This document shows, piece by piece, positions 1-9,514 of a DNA stretch of 54,540 nt; within the stretch, counting starts at the first letter, position 1, and every line of letters starts with the position of its first letter. The position numbers and the translations under genes are program-made. The notes under the pieces were generated by a model. It saw nothing but the letters and a program-made list of their open reading frames with translations. It had not been told where the DNA came from and made no database searches. The DNA lies in contig CACIUJ010000003.1 in the NCBI GenBank assembly GCA_902589795.1, positions 1-54,540 of the forward strand, given 5' to 3'. The DNA comes from an uncultured Pelagibacteraceae bacterium. GTDB lineage: Bacteria; Pseudomonadota; Alphaproteobacteria; Pelagibacterales; Pelagibacteraceae.

Positions 1-471
1 TTTTTTTTATAATAAGGTAATACTCGCTCACAAGTATCTTCTAAAGACTCACTTAAAATATCTGAAATAATTTTAGTTTTATATGGATGATCTTTATCCA
101 TTGGTGGGGGTTTAGTAGAAAAAGATCTTCTCCAGATTTTAACCTGTTTATCCCCATATTTTTTTATAATTTCATCTTTATTAAGAGAAGTAAGATTTCC
201 GTAATGACGTTCTGCCAAATTAAAGGTTTTAATAATATTAGCGTTTTTTTCATTTAAGACCTCTAATATTATATTTAAACTTTTAAAAGCTCTTTTTTAA
301 TGTAGAAGTAAAAAAAGCATCAAATTTAATATCTGTTTTTTTAATTAGCTCTCCAGCAAGTCTAGCCTCTTCTTTGCCTTTATCTGTTAAATCAATATCC
401 GCCCAACCGGTAAACCTTCTTTCTTTATTCCAATGACTTTGTCCATGTCTAACTAAAATTAAATTATTCAT
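1..471 (-). pseudogene. gpmA: 2,3-bisphosphoglycerate-dependent phosphoglycerate mutase, frameshifted in this sequence and running off the left edge
   Basis: N-terminus MNNLILVRHGQSHWNKERRFTGWADIDLTDKG is the RHG phosphomutase signature. The frame breaks at the T6 tract (293-298, A6 on the coding strand). Removing one A restores an open frame to position 1 reading ...TLKRAFKSLNIILEVLNEKNANIIKTFNLAERHYGNLTSLNKDEI...KIWRRSFSTKPPPMD. Confidence 0.85.
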
Positions 472-504
472 TTTTATGATAAATAGTACGATTTATTATT
501 TTTA

Positions 505-912
505 TTGTATATTAACAAAGTGATTCATTTTTTAAAATTTATATTTCATGTTTCAACATTATTATTAATAGTACTGTCGCTTTTTCCAGGCAGTTTAATT
601 GGTTTTTTTTTATACGGAGACTTTGGAGTACAACCTGACATAGTTCCGGGTAATCCATTCGGAACCACTATAAATCACTTTTTTGCATATTTTTACGTCT
701 CATTTTTGGGTTTTTGCGCTTATTTAAAAGCAAAAGAAGATGATTTTAGAAAATTATTATTAGTTTTGATTTTCTTATCAATCACGCTTGAAGTTTTACA
801 ATCAATAATACCCAAACGATCTTTTCAGGTTGGGGATCTAGTATTTAATATTTTGGGTGTATTAGTTGCTTATTTCATAATAAAGATTTATTTATTTATA
901 ATTAAACGATGA
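505..912 (+). CDS. VanZ-like family membrane protein
   Basis: Four hydrophobic segments; the pattern 'INHFFAYFYVSFLGF...LEVLQSIIPKRSFQVGDLVFNILGVLVAYF' matches VanZ-like proteins; TTG start. Confidence 0.65.
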   Translation: MYINKVIHFLKFIFHVSTLLLIVLSLFPGSLIGFFLYGDFGVQPDIVPGNPFGTTINHFFAYFYVSFLGFCAYLKAKEDDFRKLLLVLIFLSITLEVLQSIIPKRSFQVGDLVFNILGVLVAYFIIKIYLFIIKR

Positions 913-1226
913 ATAAATTTGACGAAAGAGAAAAGAGCTTTGAAAAGAAATTTCAAATGGATGAAGAATTGCAGTTTAAAGTTTCTGCAAGAAGCAATAA
1001 ATATCTAGGTGAATGGGTAGCTGAAAAATTAGGGAAAAAAAACGAGGAAACAAAACAATATATACAAGAAATAATAAAAAGCGATCTCGAAGAATCTGGC
1101 CAAGAAGATGTTTTTAGAAAAATTCAAAAAGATTTCAAAATAGCTTCTATCGAAATTCAGGAAGACGAAATTAGAAAACAAATGGAGAAGGCATTATTAC
1201 GTGCAAAAGAAGATTTTAAAAAATAG
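909..1226 (+). CDS. DUF1476 family protein (alphaproteobacterial F1-ATPase inhibitor zeta subunit)
   Basis: Small charged helical protein MNKFDEREKSFEKKFQMDEELQFKVSARSNKYLGEWVAEKLG, the DUF1476 signature. Confidence 0.85.
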   Translation: MNKFDEREKSFEKKFQMDEELQFKVSARSNKYLGEWVAEKLGKKNEETKQYIQEIIKSDLEESGQEDVFRKIQKDFKIASIEIQEDEIRKQMEKALLRAKEDFKK

Positions 1227-1815
1227 TTTTTATTATATATTTGTTATTTTTTTTTTAGTTTCTTGTAGCTCAATTCCAAAATATCCTTCAAATGCATGCA
1301 AAATTTTTGGAGAAAAATATCTTTGGTACAAACATTCAAAGAAGAGTTCAGAGGTTTATGATGTACCAATTTATGTTATCCTAGCTTTTGTAAAAAAAGA
1401 ATCTGGTTTTAATCGATGGGCAAAACCAAAAAGAAAAAAATTATTTAAAATTGTACCTTATAAAAGACCATCAAGTTCTTTTGGTTATTCTCAAGCTGTA
1501 AAAAAAACATGGGAACAATATAAAAATGAAACTAACAATCCTTTAGCATTACGTACTCGCTTTAAAGATTCAGTTATGTTTATTGGCTGGTATATAAATA
1601 AAACCAATAAAATAAATAATATTCCAAAAAATGATGCTTACCGGCAATATTTAAACTATTATTTAGGTTGGGGTGATTATGCAAAAAAAGTTTATAAGAC
1701 AGATAAAAAATCGATTATTCTTGCAAAAAATGTTCAAAAACAATCCAATATTTATAAATCTCAGTTAAGAGAATGTAAAAAAATTTTAGATAGAAAAAAA
1801 TATATTATTTTTTAA
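1201..1815 (+). CDS. Lytic transglycosylase-like (SLT domain) lipoprotein
   Basis: Lipobox-like FFLVSCSS; 'VPIYVILAFVKKESGFNRWAKP...SSSFGYSQAVKKTWEQY' resembles the SLT catalytic Glu and GxxQ motifs; GTG start overlapping the upstream gene. Confidence 0.65.
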   Translation: MQKKILKNSFYYIFVIFFLVSCSSIPKYPSNACKIFGEKYLWYKHSKKSSEVYDVPIYVILAFVKKESGFNRWAKPKRKKLFKIVPYKRPSSSFGYSQAVKKTWEQYKNETNNPLALRTRFKDSVMFIGWYINKTNKINNIPKNDAYRQYLNYYLGWGDYAKKVYKTDKKSIILAKNVQKQSNIYKSQLRECKKILDRKKYIIF

Positions 1816-4800
1816 GTTCTCTGTTAAGCTGAATATCTACAGCATCAATTCGTTTCGTGTTTTTTGCAAGCAAAACATACATCGTAGGTGTTACATATAG
1901 AGTAAAAAAAGTTGATATTAACATTCCACCAAATATTGTTGAACCAACAGCAAGACGACTTCCTTCACCGGCTCCCGGTCCAATATTACCGATAAGCAAC
2001 GGAACCATTGCAATCATTGTAGATAGAGAGGTCATAATAATTGCACGAAATCTTCTTCTGCAAGCTTCTAACGCTGCGCTTTGGATATTTTTCCCAGCCC
2101 TTCTTAATTGATTTGCCCAATCAACTATTAAAATTGAATTTTTTGTAGAAATACCAATTAAAATTACCAAGGCAATTTGTGAAAAAATATTTATGCTTGA
2201 ATTGAAAAGTAAAATAAAAATGATTCCACCAAATACACTTAACGGCACAGTTAACATAATGATGGCAGGATGCACAAAACTATTAAAGTTTGCTGCCATC
2301 ACTAAAAAAGCTGTTACTAGTGCTAAAGCAAATATAATAAATAATTCGTTACTTGTTTCTTTAAGTTCCTCCGATTTACCTTTCCATTCTATTATTGCAT
2401 CAGGTGCATTTTTATTAGATACTTTTTCTAAGTAATTTAGAGCCTCAGATAATGTATAATCTCCAATAAGCCTCGCGCTAATCGTGATAGCACGCTGTCT
2501 GTCGTAACGGGCTAAAATTTTTGCTGAACCAACTTCTTTAAATTCAACGAGATTTGCGAGTGATATTAATTTTCCTGTAGTATCTGAACGTACAAAAATT
2601 TTACTTAGGCTTTCACTTTTTTTTCTATTTTCTATGTCTGCCTGGAGAATAATTGGATACTCTTTTCCCTGTCTACTAAATTTTGTTACAGTTTTCCCTG
2701 AAAAAAGTGTATTAACGGTAGAACCAATCGACTGAATTGAGACACCTAGGTCCTGTGCTTTTTTTCTATTTATCACAAGTTTTATTTCTGGTTTATTTTT
2801 CGAGTAATCAGACTCAATAGCTGCCAGGTTTCTATTTTTTCTTAATTCCATTATTATTGATTTTTGCCATCTTTCAAGTTGGTCATAACTATTTCCTAAC
2901 AAAACCATTTGAACAGGCTTGTTATAACTACTAACCCTTATACTTTGAGGAGATATAGGGAAAGCAAGAGCTTGCGGAACAGTAACAATTTTTCCTATAG
3001 CTTTTCTCATAATCTTTACTGCGCTGTCACTTCTTTCGCTCCAGTCGTCTAGCAAGGCAATAATTATAAAACTATTATAAGATTTACTTGCTCTTCCAAA
3101 TCCTGGTACTCTCATAATTACCCTTTTATAAGATTCACCTTCTTTTTTAATTAAAGGTATTAACCTTTTTTCAATTTCTTCAGCTTTATCTGCTGTGTAT
3201 TTAAACGAGCTTCCTTCATCTGTTTTTCCTATGACTAAATAAACGCCCCTATCTTCTTTTGGCAGCAATTCTTTGGTAGAAAAATTAAAAAGGAATATAG
3301 ATGCAATTACTATAAAAAACATAAATATTACTATACTTTTTTGTTTATTAATCCAATAATTCAATGTTTCAGAATAAAATTCTAAAAAAGATTTATAATA
3401 TTTTTCAAATTTTAAAACTATTTTGGATTTTTTTGTGTTTCTATCAAGAAATTTACTTCCAAGCATAGGAGAAAGAGTTAGAGCAACAAAAGACGATACT
3501 ATGATTGCAAAAGTCAAAGAAATCGCAGTTTCTCTAAAAAGTGTACCAGATAATCCTTCAATAAAGATCAAAGGTAAAAAAACTGCTACCAAAACTAAGG
3601 TAGTGGAAATAATTGCAAAGGTTACACTTCTAGAACCATTCACAGAAGCTATTAAAGGAGACTCTCCATTTTCTACTCTATTATAAATAGCGTCAGTCAT
3701 TATTATGCTATCATCCACAACTATTCCTATTGCTAATATTGCTGCCAATAGCACAAAAATGTTAATTGAAAGATCAAAAAACCATAGACCTAACGCAGCT
3801 GATATTAAACTTACTGGAAGAGCTACGGCAGGTACAATTACAGCTTTTAAATTACCCAAAAACAAATAAATAATGATCACGACTAATATAAAAGCAATAA
3901 TAAGAGTTTTATATACTTCATTTATTGCAGCATTAATATAAGTGGCTCTATCAAAAGAAACTCCCAGGCTTAATCCATCTGGTAATGTTTTTTGAACCAC
4001 TTTGATTCTTTCTTTTATTTTTTTTGATAACTCAACTGTTGAGGCTCCACTTTTTGCGTATATTCCGATCCCTACCACTTTTTCGTTTGGTTTACCGTCT
4101 TTGCTTTGAGCCTTAAAAAGAGTTTTTTCTGAAACCGGACCATATTTTATTTCAGCTATATTTTCTAAACGAATTACGCTATTTTTAACTTTTTTTATTG
4201 GCAATTGTTTTATAGAAGATAAATCTTTATAAGCTTTATCAAGATTAATTGTTAAATCAATATTTGTTGCTTCCAAACTTCCTGCAGGGAGGCTAATGTT
4301 CTCTTTTTTTAAAGCTTGCTCAACTTCCTGCACTGTTAAATTGTTTGCAGCAAGTTTTGCTGGAGAAATATATACCCTAACACTTAGTTCACGAAGACCG
4401 CCAACCAAAATCCTTCCAACTCCTTTTACATTAGAAAAATTATCTACAAGGTATCTTCTTGTATAATCTCCAATTTCCAAATCACTCCAAGTTGTAGACG
4501 AAACAGAAAGCCACATAGAAGTCGTAAAACCAGCACTTTGTTTAAGTATTTCGGGAGCGCTTGAATCTTCTGGTAAATTATCAGCAACTCTATTCACCCT
4601 ATCTCTTATGTCATTTGTCGCTGCATCTAAATCAATAGAATTATCAAATTCAATTTTTATAGTTGCCCTTCCATTTTCTGAAGTCGAGTCTATATTTTTT
4701 ATTCCTTCTGCTCCTCCAATAACATCTTCTATAATTTCGACTATTTCGCTTGAAACAATCTCAGCAGATGCCCCTTGATAGTCAACCTGAATTTGAACAA

Positions 4801-4933
4801 CGGGAGGCTGAAGTCCCGCTGGTAGTTCTCTTACAGGCAATTTCCAAAAAACAAATAGACCAAAAACTACTAATATCATTGAAAAAACTGCTGATACAAC
4901 TGGTCTTCTAATTGATAGTTCGGTGATAAACAT
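1805..4933 (-). CDS. RND (HAE1/AcrB-like) efflux transporter permease
   Basis: 1042 aa; MFITELSIRRPVVSAVFSMILVVFG N-terminus, GIVVDDSIIM proton-relay helix, duplicated RND architecture. Confidence 0.93.
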   Translation of the reverse strand: MFITELSIRRPVVSAVFSMILVVFGLFVFWKLPVRELPAGLQPPVVQIQVDYQGASAEIVSSEIVEIIEDVIGGAEGIKNIDSTSENGRATIKIEFDNSIDLDAATNDIRDRVNRVADNLPEDSSAPEILKQSAGFTTSMWLSVSSTTWSDLEIGDYTRRYLVDNFSNVKGVGRILVGGLRELSVRVYISPAKLAANNLTVQEVEQALKKENISLPAGSLEATNIDLTINLDKAYKDLSSIKQLPIKKVKNSVIRLENIAEIKYGPVSEKTLFKAQSKDGKPNEKVVGIGIYAKSGASTVELSKKIKERIKVVQKTLPDGLSLGVSFDRATYINAAINEVYKTLIIAFILVVIIIYLFLGNLKAVIVPAVALPVSLISAALGLWFFDLSINIFVLLAAILAIGIVVDDSIIMTDAIYNRVENGESPLIASVNGSRSVTFAIISTTLVLVAVFLPLIFIEGLSGTLFRETAISLTFAIIVSSFVALTLSPMLGSKFLDRNTKKSKIVLKFEKYYKSFLEFYSETLNYWINKQKSIVIFMFFIVIASIFLFNFSTKELLPKEDRGVYLVIGKTDEGSSFKYTADKAEEIEKRLIPLIKKEGESYKRVIMRVPGFGRASKSYNSFIIIALLDDWSERSDSAVKIMRKAIGKIVTVPQALAFPISPQSIRVSSYNKPVQMVLLGNSYDQLERWQKSIIMELRKNRNLAAIESDYSKNKPEIKLVINRKKAQDLGVSIQSIGSTVNTLFSGKTVTKFSRQGKEYPIILQADIENRKKSESLSKIFVRSDTTGKLISLANLVEFKEVGSAKILARYDRQRAITISARLIGDYTLSEALNYLEKVSNKNAPDAIIEWKGKSEELKETSNELFIIFALALVTAFLVMAANFNSFVHPAIIMLTVPLSVFGGIIFILLFNSSINIFSQIALVILIGISTKNSILIVDWANQLRRAGKNIQSAALEACRRRFRAIIMTSLSTMIAMVPLLIGNIGPGAGEGSRLAVGSTIFGGMLISTFFTLYVTPTMYVLLAKNTKRIDAVDIQLNRELKK

Positions 4934-4943
4934 CGTTAATTTC

Positions 4944-5819
4944 TTATTGTGGTTTAATAATAGGTTTTACTTTCATGCCGGGTCTAACTTTTGTTAAACC
5001 TTCCGCAATTATTTTATCTGATTGATTTAAACCTTTAATAATTTCAAGATTTCCAGCATTACGAATACCTGTTTCAACTTCTGTTTTTTTAATAATATTA
5101 TTCTCAATTATTTGATAGATAAATTTTTTGTTTCCCTCATACATAATACTGGTATCTGGTACGCTTAGGGCACTTTTATCATTAAAGAATATTTCAATTT
5201 CAAGAAGAGATCCTGGTATTATCTCAGATTTCTCATTAATAATTTTTGCACGGGCTAAAATCGATCTAGTTTGAGCATCAACTCTTGAAGCCACAGATTC
5301 AATTTTTCCTTTATAAATTTTATTTTTATATGCTGAAAATTTAGCATTTAATTTAAGATTTTTTTTTAAAACAGCAGCATATACTTCAGGTATTTTTAAG
5401 TCACATAATACATTTTTAGAATCATCTAATGTTAAAATAATTGTATTTTCAGAACCAAGACTACTTCCACTTATTCCTCTTTTTCCAATAACACCTGCAA
5501 AGGGTGCAATGATAGTTTGAGCAGATAGTTTTGCTATGACGTCACCCTTATTTACTTTTTTATTAAAATTAATTGGCTCCAATAATTCATTCTTTTTAAT
5601 TTTATAAGATTTAGTTTTGCTACTTAAGGATGTGCAATAACTCTCCAATGATTCACTAAAATTTTTATAAGAAATTACTTCTACGATTACACCTGGTGGA
5701 GGTCTTTTAGAAAATTTTTTTTTAAAATAAAGACCTGCCCCATATCTACCAATTATAACTAGAGCAATTATTAAAAAAAATATTATTATACCGATTGTTA
5801 TTTTTTTTGAACTTTTCAT
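4944..5819 (-). CDS. RND periplasmic adaptor / membrane fusion protein, short
   Basis: N-terminal TM; lipoyl half-motifs 'VNKGDVIAKL' and 'IIAPFAGVIGKRGI'; beta-barrel and C-terminal 'GLTKVRPGMKVKP'; adjacent to the RND permease. Confidence 0.85.
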   Translation of the reverse strand: MKSSKKITIGIIIFFLIIALVIIGRYGAGLYFKKKFSKRPPPGVIVEVISYKNFSESLESYCTSLSSKTKSYKIKKNELLEPINFNKKVNKGDVIAKLSAQTIIAPFAGVIGKRGISGSSLGSENTIILTLDDSKNVLCDLKIPEVYAAVLKKNLKLNAKFSAYKNKIYKGKIESVASRVDAQTRSILARAKIINEKSEIIPGSLLEIEIFFNDKSALSVPDTSIMYEGNKKFIYQIIENNIIKKTEVETGIRNAGNLEIIKGLNQSDKIIAEGLTKVRPGMKVKPIIKPQ

Positions 5820-6635
5820 TTATTTTTTTCCAAACTCTGTCCAGCTTCCAATATATATTTTTGGGATATAATCATCATTTATTAAAGAATATGCAAGTGC
5901 AAGAGTTGCCGCTGATACTGAGCTTCCGCAACTCATTACTATTTTATTACTATTAATTTGACTTAAATCAAATATATCTCTTAATTTTTTCGTATCTAAA
6001 AATGTATTATCCTCCGCATTTACAATTTTGTTCAAAGGCATTGATTTTGATCCTTCAATAGAGCCACTTTTAATCCCAGGTCTTGGTTCTGGTTCTAAAC
6101 CTAAAAAACGATTTCTACTTCTAGCATCTAACACAGTGAATTCTTTTTTTTTTATATTTTCTTCAATTTGAGATTTTATTTTAATCATATTCTTATTTTC
6201 TCTAGCTTTATAGTTAGATGGATTTATTTTAGTTTTTAAATTTGTAACTCTTCGTCTCTCTATTTTCCATTTCTTCATTCCTCCATTTAATACTGAAACT
6301 AATCTTGGATTATGTCCAAAATAAATAAATTGAAACCAAGCACGACAGCTTGAAATTAAATCTGAATAACAATAAAAAATAATTCTATCTGTATTTAAAA
6401 TTCCCATACCAGAAAGAGCTTTTTCATGATCATTTAACGATGGTAGAAAATGACCATGTGGAAAATCTTTTTTTTGATTAGAATTTTTATCTAAGTCAAA
6501 AAAAATTGCATTTTCTATATGCTCTTTATTATATTCTTCAAATCCATTACGATTCTTAACTAAATGCCAAGATGCATCAATAATTTTAACATTGTTTAAA
6601 TTTTCATTAAGCCAATTTGTTGAAACTAAAGTCAT
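5820..6635 (-). CDS. sseA: Sulfurtransferase (tandem rhodanese, 3-mercaptopyruvate/thiosulfate type)
   Basis: MTLVSTNWLNENLNNVKIIDASWHL; 'VLDARSRNRFLG.EPEPRPG'; active-site loop CGSSVSA. Confidence 0.85.
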   Translation of the reverse strand: MTLVSTNWLNENLNNVKIIDASWHLVKNRNGFEEYNKEHIENAIFFDLDKNSNQKKDFPHGHFLPSLNDHEKALSGMGILNTDRIIFYCYSDLISSCRAWFQFIYFGHNPRLVSVLNGGMKKWKIERRRVTNLKTKINPSNYKARENKNMIKIKSQIEENIKKKEFTVLDARSRNRFLGLEPEPRPGIKSGSIEGSKSMPLNKIVNAEDNTFLDTKKLRDIFDLSQINSNKIVMSCGSSVSAATLALAYSLINDDYIPKIYIGSWTEFGKK

Positions 6636-7081
6636 CTTTTCTTTTGCTTTTCAAAATACTTTTGATGATACTCTTCTGCTTTACAATAATTTTTTTCTTT
6701 TCTGATTGTAGTAACTACTTTACCATTAAATTTTTTATTAACTTCATCCAACACTTTTTGTGCAGATTTTTTTTCTTCTTCTGTGTTGTAAAAAATTTCT
6801 GATCGATACTGATAACCAACGTTGGGTCCTTGTCGATCAAGGGTTGTTGGATCATGGATTTTGAAGAATAATCTAGTTATATCTTCATAAGAAATTATCT
6901 TAGGATCAAATGTAACTTTAACAACTTCTATGTGCTCAGTATTACCACCACAGACCTGTTCATAAGTTACTTTTGGATTTTTTCCACCACAATACCCACA
7001 TTCAGTTGAAATAATACCAGCAACACCTTGATATTCAGTCTCATCCCAAAAGCAACCAATTCCACCTATAAATATTTGCAT
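6632..7081 (-). CDS. msrA: Peptide-methionine (S)-S-oxide reductase
   Basis: GGIGCFWDETEYQGVAGI...CGYCGG...GNTEHIEVVKVTFDP...YRSEIFY matches MsrA. Confidence 0.93.
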   Translation of the reverse strand: MQIFIGGIGCFWDETEYQGVAGIISTECGYCGGKNPKVTYEQVCGGNTEHIEVVKVTFDPKIISYEDITRLFFKIHDPTTLDRQGPNVGYQYRSEIFYNTEEEKKSAQKVLDEVNKKFNGKVVTTIRKEKNYCKAEEYHQKYFEKQKKR

Positions 7082-7124
7082 AAAATTTTTTAATTTAATG
7101 GTAAATATAAATTAATTTATCAAA

Positions 7125-8018
7125 ATGATCAAAAACCAAAATCACCTAGGCGCTGTCTGTATGATATTAAGCGTTTTATTTTTTTCGTTTATGGACTGCT
7201 TAATTAAAGTAACCGCTACTGATTTTGCTGTTGGACAAGTAATGTTTAGCCGAGCTTTATTTGGTCTAATTCCAATATTTTTTTTAATACCTAAAAATAA
7301 ATTAAAAAATTTTTATAAAACGAAACATATAAGTCTTCACTTTCATCGTAGTTTCTGGGGAGCTATAGCCATGTATTCTATATTTGTGGGAATTAGAAAT
7401 CTTGGTTTAGCAGAAGTCACATCAATAGCATTTTCTGGCCCAATTTGGGTTGTTATATTTTCTATTTTATTTTTAGGTGAAAAAATAAGAGCTAAACGTT
7501 GGATTGCAGTAGGCCTTGGATTTATAGGAGTTATTATAATTTCAAAACCTGGTTTTGATAATTTAAATTTTTATTATATTTATCCAATAATATTTACACT
7601 TGGTTTTGCGAGCGTTTCTATTTTTATAAGAAAATTAACTTTAGTAAACGAACCTATTTACTTGATAGCTTTTTATTTTTCAGTTTGTTCTGGTTTTATG
7701 GGACTTATGACCTTACCATTTGGCGGATGGGTTATGCCCACATCATATGAGTTGGGTTTATTAATTTTAATAGGTCTTTTTGGAAGTATTGCAAATCTTC
7801 TTTTGACCCAAAGCTATAAACTTGCTGAAGTTTCTCTTACAACACCTTTAAAATATTTATCACTAGTTCTAGCTATTATTTTTGGATTTTATTTCTTTAA
7901 TGAAACACCAACTGTTTATACCTTAACAGGAGCTAGTTTAATTGTTGTTTCATCTGCTATAATTTTTGTAAGGGAGCATCAATTAAAAAAACCTATTACT
8001 TTACCTAGACAACAATGA
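7125..8018 (+). CDS. DMT superfamily (EamA) transporter
   Basis: About 10 TM helices; duplicated EamA pattern ('RALFGLIPIFFLI', 'VTSIAFSGPIWVVIFSILFLGEKI'). Confidence 0.88.
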   Translation: MIKNQNHLGAVCMILSVLFFSFMDCLIKVTATDFAVGQVMFSRALFGLIPIFFLIPKNKLKNFYKTKHISLHFHRSFWGAIAMYSIFVGIRNLGLAEVTSIAFSGPIWVVIFSILFLGEKIRAKRWIAVGLGFIGVIIISKPGFDNLNFYYIYPIIFTLGFASVSIFIRKLTLVNEPIYLIAFYFSVCSGFMGLMTLPFGGWVMPTSYELGLLILIGLFGSIANLLLTQSYKLAEVSLTTPLKYLSLVLAIIFGFYFFNETPTVYTLTGASLIVVSSAIIFVREHQLKKPITLPRQQ

Positions 8019-8641
8019 GAAGAGCCCCATCTTATTGGAAAGAAGCAAAAAAAATATTATCTAAACGAGATTCTGTATTCAAAAAAATAATTAAAAAATA
8101 TAACAAAGGTTTTTTAACTTCAAAAAATGATCCATTTTTTTCTTTATGTCGAACTATAGTGGGTCAACAAATTAGCACAAAGGCAGCTGACTCAATTTGG
8201 GCCAAATTTGAAAAAAAATGCAAAAAAAAAATTAAACCAAAAATAGTACTTAAAATATCTTCCCGCAATTTAAAAAGAGCAGGCCTTTCTCGTCAGAAGG
8301 TTAGTTATCTAAAAAATATTGCAAAAGCTTTTAAAAATAAATCTTTTGATATTAATAAACTTAAAAAAATGAATGACTATGAAGCGATAAGTTATATTAC
8401 TAAACTTAAAGGTCTAGGAGTTTGGAGTGCTGAAATGTTTCTTATGTTTAATTTAAATAGACCAGATATATTTCCAATTAAAGATATCGGTTTACTTCGA
8501 TCTATTTCAAAAAATTACAAAGTTTCGTACCCTCCAAGCAAAAGGTTTTTAAATAAAATTTCTAAACTTCATTCCGGCTATAGAACTGTCAGTACCTGGT
8601 ATCTTTGGAGAGACATTGATTCAGAGGATGTTGAATATTAA
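8015..8641 (+). CDS. alkA: DNA-3-methyladenine glycosylase II (HhH-GPD)
   Basis: 'CRTIVGQQISTKAADSIW' and the HhH-GPD motif 'LKGLGVWSAEMFLMFNLNRPDIFPIKDIGL'. Confidence 0.88.
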   Translation: MRRAPSYWKEAKKILSKRDSVFKKIIKKYNKGFLTSKNDPFFSLCRTIVGQQISTKAADSIWAKFEKKCKKKIKPKIVLKISSRNLKRAGLSRQKVSYLKNIAKAFKNKSFDINKLKKMNDYEAISYITKLKGLGVWSAEMFLMFNLNRPDIFPIKDIGLLRSISKNYKVSYPPSKRFLNKISKLHSGYRTVSTWYLWRDIDSEDVEY

Positions 8642-9141
8642 ATACCTTTATTATACAAGCCCTCCAAGCGCAAACTCGCAATTTTTTTTACTTGTTTTAT
8701 AGCTTCTTCAAATTCAATTTGAGATTCCGAATTAACTCTTTTGCGGAAATTATTTAAAATTTCAATTTTACTTTTGCCTTTTATTGCTAATATAAAAGGA
8801 AAACCAAATTTTTTGTAAGTTAAATTTAGATGTTTAAATTCCTTAAATTCTTCCTCTGTACATTTATCTAAACCAACACTATTTTGTTCTTTTTTAGAGT
8901 CCGGAGTTAGAAGGGCAATTTTTGCTTTATCTGCTAAATCGGGATGAGCATTAAGAATTTCTAATTTTTTTTCTTTTGAAGATTTTTCAAAAATATTAAT
9001 CATTTTCAAAGACAATTCTTCAAAGCTGATAAATGGTTTTTGATTGTATAGTTTTTTAGCAATCCAACTTGCATTTTCAAAGATATTAGCAAAAACTTTG
9101 GTAAATTCACTTTCAGACAATTTATTAATTTTATTGATCAT
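8638..9141 (-). CDS. uraD: 2-oxo-4-hydroxy-4-carboxy-5-ureidoimidazoline decarboxylase
   Basis: 'NAHPDLADKA' and 'YKKFGFPFILAIKGKSK' OHCU decarboxylase motifs; next to uraH and xdh. Confidence 0.9.
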   Translation of the reverse strand: MINKINKLSESEFTKVFANIFENASWIAKKLYNQKPFISFEELSLKMINIFEKSSKEKKLEILNAHPDLADKAKIALLTPDSKKEQNSVGLDKCTEEEFKEFKHLNLTYKKFGFPFILAIKGKSKIEILNNFRKRVNSESQIEFEEAIKQVKKIASLRLEGLYNKGI

Positions 9142-9166
9142 ATTAATTTAGTTTATATAATATCTT

Positions 9167-9514
9167 ATGACAAAATTAACTACACATTGCCTAGATACTT
9201 ATTCCGGAAAACCGGCAAAAGGTATGCAAGTAGAGGTTTATTTTGTTTCTGAAAAAAGAGAAAAAATTAATTCCATTACGTTAAATGACAATGGTAGATC
9301 AGATACCCCACTGGTAGAAGGTTCCGATTTTAAAGAAGGTAAATATGAATTCGTATTCTTTGTAGGAAATTATTTTAAAAAAAAAACAGATTTACCTAGA
9401 ACGCCTTTTTTAACAGAAGTAGTAATTAGATTTGGAGTATCAAATCCCAAAGAACATTACCATGTACCTTTGTTAGTAAGTCCTTGGAGTTATTCTACTT
9501 ATAGAGGAAGTTAG
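9167..9514 (+). CDS. uraH: 5-hydroxyisourate hydrolase
   Basis: 'LTTHCLDTYSGKPAKGM' N-terminus and C-terminal 'YHVPLLVSPWSYSTYRGS', the HIUase signature. Confidence 0.95.
   Translation: MTKLTTHCLDTYSGKPAKGMQVEVYFVSEKREKINSITLNDNGRSDTPLVEGSDFKEGKYEFVFFVGNYFKKKTDLPRTPFLTEVVIRFGVSNPKEHYHVPLLVSPWSYSTYRGS

Noticed and set aside
283-310. In-frame slippery heptamer A_AAA_AAG at the gpmA break suggesting programmed -1 frameshifting
   Set aside because: A -1 shift gives GAG CTT TTA AAA GTT TAA and stops at once. The correct downstream frame needs +1 (loss of one A), so classical -1 frameshifting cannot explain it.
1857-3686. Plus-strand ORFs 1857-2111, 2193-2435, 3423-3686
   Set aside because: Antisense to the RND permease, with no recognisable family motifs. 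Treated as shadow ORFs.
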